NCBI GenBank assembly: GCA_963712465.1 | Contig: CAVQHY010000004.1 | Location: 434,001-498,000 of the forward strand | DNA length: 64,000 bases | Reading direction: 5' to 3' | Origin: CAVQHY01 sp963712465 | GTDB taxonomy: Bacteria > Actinomycetota > Thermoleophilia > Gaiellales > Gaiellaceae | Part shown: positions 60,292-64,000 of the stretch, piece by piece | How the letters are laid out: the number at the start of each line of letters is the position of its first letter | Position numbering within the stretch: the stretch's first letter is position 1 | Position numbers and translations under genes: made by a program | The notes under the pieces: model-generated | What the model was told of the DNA's origin: nothing | Seen by the model: only the letters and a program-made list of their open reading frames with translations | The model's database searches: none

Positions 60292-60305
60292 GCTCCGAAC
60301 AGTGG
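60292..60305. promoter_or_regulatory. candidate FadR-type operator, site 3
   Basis: GCTCCGAACAGTGG lies 11 bp upstream of the GTG of the iron-dependent dehydrogenase gene. Together with sites 1 and 2 it gives the consensus YTCCGAACAGYG. Confidence 0.45.
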
Positions 60306-60315
60306 AACGGTAGCC

Positions 60316-61482
60316 GTGGCCTGGGACTCGGTTCACCTCTTCGAATGCCCGACCCGAGTGTTCTACGGCTTCGGAGCCGCCTCGGACGTGGGTGCCCACC
60401 TGACCGAGCTCGGGATCTCGAAGGTGCTGCTCGTCTCCGACCCGGGTGTCGCCGGCGCGGGGCTGGTGGCTGCAATCGAGGGTCGCATCCGCGAGGCGGG
60501 GCTCGGCGTCGTGGTCTACGCGGAGACGGAGCAGAACCCGACCACGGCGAACCTCGACGCCATCTGTGCGCTCTATCGCGACGCGGGCTGCGACGGGCTC
60601 GTCGGGCTCGGCGGCGGCAGCTCGATGGACGCGGCCAAGGCCTCCTCGGCGCTGCTCGAGAACGGCGGGTCGATCTGGGACTACCGCGGCAAGGACCTGG
60701 TACCGAAGCCCGGCCCTCCGGTGGTCTGCCTGCCGACGACCTGCGGCACCGGGGCCGAGCTGACGTTCGTGGTCGTCATCACCGACCCGGCCGAGCACTT
60801 CAAGATCGTCTGCGCCGCCCGCAACCTCGCGGCGCGCGTCGCGATCGTCGACCCCGAACTCGTGCTGAGCGCGCCGCCTGCCGTGATCGCGGCGACGGGT
60901 GCCGACGCGCTCGCGCACGCGGTCGAGTCGTTCCTCAACGTCGGCTCCGACCCGCTGCTCGACGCGATCAACATCCAGGCGATCCGCATGATCGGCCGGA
61001 ATCTCCGGCGCGCGGTCGAGGACCGCGATCCGGAGGCGGTCGGCCAGGTCTCGCTCGCGAGCACGATGACGGGGATCGCGTTCAACATGAACGCAAACGC
61101 GATCGTCCACGCCGCGTCGACGCCCGTGACCGCGCGCCACGGCGTTCCGCACGGGGTCGCGAACGCGATCTTCATGCCTGCGGGGCTCGACTTCCTTCGC
61201 CCGGCGTGCGAGGAGAAGCTCACGGCGGTCGCCGAGGCGCTCGGCGAGGACGTGGACGGGCTCTCCCTAGCCGACGGGGCGGCGCGCGGGGTCGACGCGG
61301 TCCGGGCGCTGCTCGCGGGAGTCGAGCTTCCACCGACGCTGCGCGCCTGGGGCCTCGACCCGGCCGACCTGGACATCCCGACGCTGGTCGACGACGCGAT
61401 GAAGAGCCGCAACATCGCCACCAACCCGAGGCCCGTGACGCGCGAGGACCTTGCGGAGCTCTACAGGGTCGTGGCCGGATGA
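60316..61482 (+). CDS. iron-containing alcohol dehydrogenase
   Basis: This 388-residue group III dehydrogenase has GLGGGSSMDAAKASS near residue 100 (cofactor), PTTCGTGAELT near 140 and metal His residues in DALAHAVESFLN and ARHGVPHGVANA. The family reduces lactaldehyde, maleylacetate or glycerone-type compounds. GTG at 60316 is preferred over an earlier GTG because the operator-like site at 60292 would otherwise be coding. Its stop overlaps the ATG of the enolase-family gene, so it is the first gene of a sugar-acid operon. Confidence 0.88.
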   Translation: MAWDSVHLFECPTRVFYGFGAASDVGAHLTELGISKVLLVSDPGVAGAGLVAAIEGRIREAGLGVVVYAETEQNPTTANLDAICALYRDAGCDGLVGLGGGSSMDAAKASSALLENGGSIWDYRGKDLVPKPGPPVVCLPTTCGTGAELTFVVVITDPAEHFKIVCAARNLAARVAIVDPELVLSAPPAVIAATGADALAHAVESFLNVGSDPLLDAINIQAIRMIGRNLRRAVEDRDPEAVGQVSLASTMTGIAFNMNANAIVHAASTPVTARHGVPHGVANAIFMPAGLDFLRPACEEKLTAVAEALGEDVDGLSLADGAARGVDAVRALLAGVELPPTLRAWGLDPADLDIPTLVDDAMKSRNIATNPRPVTREDLAELYRVVAG

Positions 61483-62690
61483 GGATTGCGGACGTCCGGA
61501 CCCACCTTCTCCACGTGCCGATCCCGGAGGAGCACCGGGTGCGAAGCGGCGCCGGCTACAAGCTCGCCCGCCAGTCGGCGTTCGTCGAAGTCCGGACGGA
61601 CGAGGGCCTCTCCGGCTTCGGCCCGTGCTCGTTCGGATCCGTCTCGCTGGACCTTCGCTCCGTCGCCGGCCTGATCGAGTCCACCTACGGGCCGGCGGTC
61701 GTCGGGCTCGACCCCGCGCGGATCGAGCACATCTGGGACAAGCTCTACTACGGGGCGATCACGCGCACGCACGGGCCGAGGGGCGTCGGGGTCGCGATGC
61801 TCTCGGCGCTCGACATCGCGCTCTGGGACCTGCGCGGGAAGACGCTCGGGCAGCCGGTGTACCAGCTTCTCGGCGGTGCCGTCCGCGACCCGCAGCCGCT
61901 CTACGTCAGCTCGGTCTACTGGTCGGAGCCGGAGGAGGCCGTCCGGCAGGCACGGGCGTTCCTCGAGATGGGGTTCACACGCTTCAAGGTCAAGGTGGGG
62001 CTCGACGTCGCCAACGACGTCGCGTGCCTGCACGCGATCCGCGCTGCCGTCGGCTACGACGTCGACATGCTGGTGGACGCGAACCAGTGCTACACGCGGC
62101 ACCTCGCGCTGCAGGTCGGACGGGAGCTCGAGCAGCTGAAGGTGCTCTTCTTCGAGGAGCCGCTGCCCACGGACGACGTCGACGGCCACGCGTTCCTGGC
62201 CGACAAGCTGGACGTCCGGATCGCGACGGGCGAGAACATGTACACGCGCTGGGACTTCATGCCGTTCTTCGAGCGGCGGGCGATCCACGTCGTCCAGGCC
62301 GACGCCTCGCGTTGCGGCGGCATCAGCGAGCTTCGCAAGATCGCCGACATCGCGAGCGGCTTCCACTGCCACTCGGTGCCGCACACGTTCTCGGACGCGC
62401 TCTCGATGGTTGCGAACCTCCACGTCGTCGCCGCGGCGACCAACGCGCCGCTGATGGAGTACGACCGCACCTGGAACCCGCTCCAGGAGGAGCTGGTCGT
62501 GAACCCGCCGGTCGTGCGCGACTCCGCGATCGAGCTCCCGACGGGCCCGGGCCTCGGCGTCGAGATCGACTGGGACTTCGTCGCGCGGTATCCGTGGACG
62601 GACGAGATCGGGATCGGCCTCGCGTCGCGGCCGGCGTTCGGGCTCGCCTCGGAGAGCATCCCCGACCGCACGGCGACGTCCCTCCGGTGA
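61479..62690 (+). CDS. enolase-superfamily sugar-acid dehydratase (mandelate racemase/MLE type)
   Basis: This 403-residue protein has the KxK catalytic motif in FTRFKVKVGLD near residue 168, metal ligands in DMLVDANQCY, FFEEPLP and IATGENMYTRWDF, and the His of VPHTFSDAL near residue 307. This arrangement is seen in D-galactonate, mannonate and fuconate dehydratases, which make 2-keto-3-deoxy acids. It is translationally coupled to the dehydrogenases on both sides. The exact acid cannot be read from sequence. Confidence 0.88.
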   Translation: MRIADVRTHLLHVPIPEEHRVRSGAGYKLARQSAFVEVRTDEGLSGFGPCSFGSVSLDLRSVAGLIESTYGPAVVGLDPARIEHIWDKLYYGAITRTHGPRGVGVAMLSALDIALWDLRGKTLGQPVYQLLGGAVRDPQPLYVSSVYWSEPEEAVRQARAFLEMGFTRFKVKVGLDVANDVACLHAIRAAVGYDVDMLVDANQCYTRHLALQVGRELEQLKVLFFEEPLPTDDVDGHAFLADKLDVRIATGENMYTRWDFMPFFERRAIHVVQADASRCGGISELRKIADIASGFHCHSVPHTFSDALSMVANLHVVAAATNAPLMEYDRTWNPLQEELVVNPPVVRDSAIELPTGPGLGVEIDWDFVARYPWTDEIGIGLASRPAFGLASESIPDRTATSLR

Positions 62691-63706
62691 TCGGAGTCGC
62701 GAAGCTCGCGCCCGGGCCGGGCAACGTCGGGCTCGCCGAGCGGGAAGAGCGCGATCCCGGGCCGGGCGAGGCGCTCGTCGAGGTGCACGGCGCGGGCGTC
62801 TGCGGCACCGATCTCCACATCGAGGCGGACGAGTTCGCGAGCGTCCCTCCGGTGACGATGGGGCACGAGGTCGCAGGCGTCGTGGCCGCTCTCGGCGAGG
62901 GCGTCGACCCGGCCTGGCTCGGCGCCCGCGTCGTCTCGGAGACGTACTTCTCGACCTGCGGGGTCTGCGAGTGGTGCCGCGACGGACAGCCCAACCTCTG
63001 TCCCGAGCGGCGCTCGATCGGGTCGTTCGTCGACGGGGCCTTTGCCCCGCGGCTCGTCGTCCCCGCGCGGTGCCTCCACCGCTTTCCCGAGTGGCTCGAC
63101 GAGCACGCGGCGCCGCTCGCCGAGCCGCTCGCGTGCGTTTGCCACTGCCTCTGCGACCCGCCCGTGATCTCGGCCGGCGATCGTGTCCTCGTCACCGGCC
63201 CGGGGCCCGTGGGGCTCCTCGCCGCGCAGGTCGCGCGCGCGCACGGCGGTGACGTGCTCGTCGTCGGCCTACAGCAGGATGCGGTCAGGCTCGAGGCAGC
63301 GCGGGCGCTCGGGCTCGAGTCGGCGTACGACGCGGAGCCGCACTCCGCCGACGTCGTCGTCGAGTGCTCGGGGGCAGCGGGCGGCGCTCGGCTGTGCCTC
63401 GAGGCGGCGCGGCGCGGCGCCCGCTACGTCCAGATCGGCGTCTTCGGCAAGGACGTGACGGTACCGCTCGACCGAGTGTTCCAGAAGGAGCTGACGGTTA
63501 CGTCGGGTTTCGCCTCGACACCGCGCTCGTGGCTGCGCGCGCTGGCGCTGATCGAGCGGCGGTCCGTCGAGCTCGAGCCGCTCGTCAGCGAGGTGGCTCC
63601 GCTCGACGCGTGGGAGCGCGTCTTCGCGGATCTGCGGGCGGGCAAGGGCATCAAGGTGATCTTCGATCCACGACTTGGATCAGATAGGTTCGACCCAACG
63701 AGCTGA
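62687..63706 (+). CDS. zinc-dependent alcohol/sugar dehydrogenase (MDR family)
   Basis: This 339-residue dehydrogenase has the catalytic zinc residues in AGVCGTDLHIE and TMGHEVAGV, four structural zinc cysteines in CGVCEWCRDGQPNLC, and the cofactor motif VTGPGPVGLLAAQ near residue 168. It resembles sorbitol/threonine/galactitol dehydrogenases. The GTG overlaps the stop of the enolase-family gene. It would oxidise a hydroxyl on the sugar acid or polyol handled by this operon. Confidence 0.88.
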   Translation: MIGVAKLAPGPGNVGLAEREERDPGPGEALVEVHGAGVCGTDLHIEADEFASVPPVTMGHEVAGVVAALGEGVDPAWLGARVVSETYFSTCGVCEWCRDGQPNLCPERRSIGSFVDGAFAPRLVVPARCLHRFPEWLDEHAAPLAEPLACVCHCLCDPPVISAGDRVLVTGPGPVGLLAAQVARAHGGDVLVVGLQQDAVRLEAARALGLESAYDAEPHSADVVVECSGAAGGARLCLEAARRGARYVQIGVFGKDVTVPLDRVFQKELTVTSGFASTPRSWLRALALIERRSVELEPLVSEVAPLDAWERVFADLRAGKGIKVIFDPRLGSDRFDPTS

Positions 63707-63721
63707 CTAGGAGGCTGGCAG

Positions 63722-64000
63722 ATGAAGATCGGGGTGCTGACGGTCATGTTCAACGACAAGCCGCTCGAGGAGGTGGCGAAGTACGTCTCGGGCCTCGGCT
63801 ACGAGATGGTCGAGCTCGCCGCCTGGCGCGGCTCGAACCACTTCGACACGGATCGCGCGGCGAAGGAGAAGAAGTACGGCAAGGACGTCAAGAAGCTGCT
63901 GGCCGCCCACGGCCTGGAGATCTCTGCCCTGTCCAACCATCTCTCCTCGCAGATGGTGCTCCCGTTCTCCGACGCGAGCCTGGACGAGTGGGCCGGCACG
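63722..64000 (+). CDS. sugar phosphate isomerase/epimerase (partial)
   Basis: The first 93 residues of a xylose-isomerase-like barrel protein are seen before the window ends: MKIGVLTVMFNDKPLEEVAKY, LGYEMVELAAWRGSNHFDTD and GLEISALSNHLSSQMV. AGGAGG precedes the ATG, 15 bp after the dehydrogenase stop. It continues the sugar-acid operon and is a fourth member of this fold in the window. Confidence 0.8.
   Translation, partial: MKIGVLTVMFNDKPLEEVAKYVSGLGYEMVELAAWRGSNHFDTDRAAKEKKYGKDVKKLLAAHGLEISALSNHLSSQMVLPFSDASLDEWAGT

Overview
This is a GC-rich chromosomal window with short intergenic gaps, many GTG starts and long runs of genes joined by 4-base ATGA/GTGA stop-start overlaps. The gene types (BTAD/SARP regulator, PknB-like kinases with extracytoplasmic propellers, FadR- and IclR-type regulators, many sugar-acid enzymes) suggest a soil actinobacterium, perhaps of the Thermoleophilia. 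No rRNA, tRNA or other marker gene is present to prove this. I saw no CRISPR array, prophage or transposase gene.

Layout. 1-3052 (minus): a molybdenum hydroxylase operon in the order FAD, FeS, Mo-large, Mo-medium, with the Mo subunit split over two genes. 3152-5737: a homocysteine S-methyltransferase fused to a SAM methyltransferase, followed by an AbiEii-type nucleotidyltransferase and its small partner. 5810-7064: a MetE-like gene broken by at least six frameshifts. 7076-17986: a catabolic run of three TIM-barrel isomerases, three SDRs, a VOC protein, a zinc dehydrogenase, a PfkB kinase, an FAH-family enzyme, an amidohydrolase and an alpha/beta hydrolase. 18083-29265: four paralogous membrane Ser/Thr kinases with beta-propeller sensors, two interleaved Uma2 nucleases, a SARP regulator and a secreted PGGGY-repeat protein. 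Two arrays of 11-bp direct repeats, one before the first kinase and one between the regulator and the repeat protein, tie this block together as a candidate regulon.

30054-42639: an FAH-type keto-deoxy-acid dehydratase and a HAD phosphatase; a corrinoid methyl-transfer operon (IclR regulator, corrinoid protein, MetV, MetF, methyl-THF methyltransferase, ASKHA activator, PF13769 protein) with a divergent UroD-type methyltransferase; a YjhG-type sugar-acid dehydratase; and a TAP-like hydrolase. 42636-50562: membrane proteins, a serine hydrolase, a two-component system and several gene remnants. 50559-64000: gluconolactonase, ketoglutarate semialdehyde dehydrogenase, a five-gene sugar ABC transporter, a FadR-type regulator and a sugar-acid operon that runs off the window.

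How the genes fit together. The lactonase (50559), YjhG-type dehydratase (38801), FAH-type dehydratase (30054) and semialdehyde dehydrogenase (51458) together supply the later steps of a Weimberg-type oxidative pentose pathway. The methyl-transfer block could move methyl groups from an unknown donor through a corrinoid protein to tetrahydrofolate and oxidise them to methylene-THF.

Repeats. A 168-bp MITE-like element occurs twice, flanked by CTAG, with a base-pair-preserving change in its central hairpin. A GC-rich hairpin family (GGGGACAGGCCCCGGGACATG) and a G-rich repeat of about 67 bp are also present. Four otherwise intact genes carry single-base frameshifts, so sequence error must be considered when reading the broken genes.
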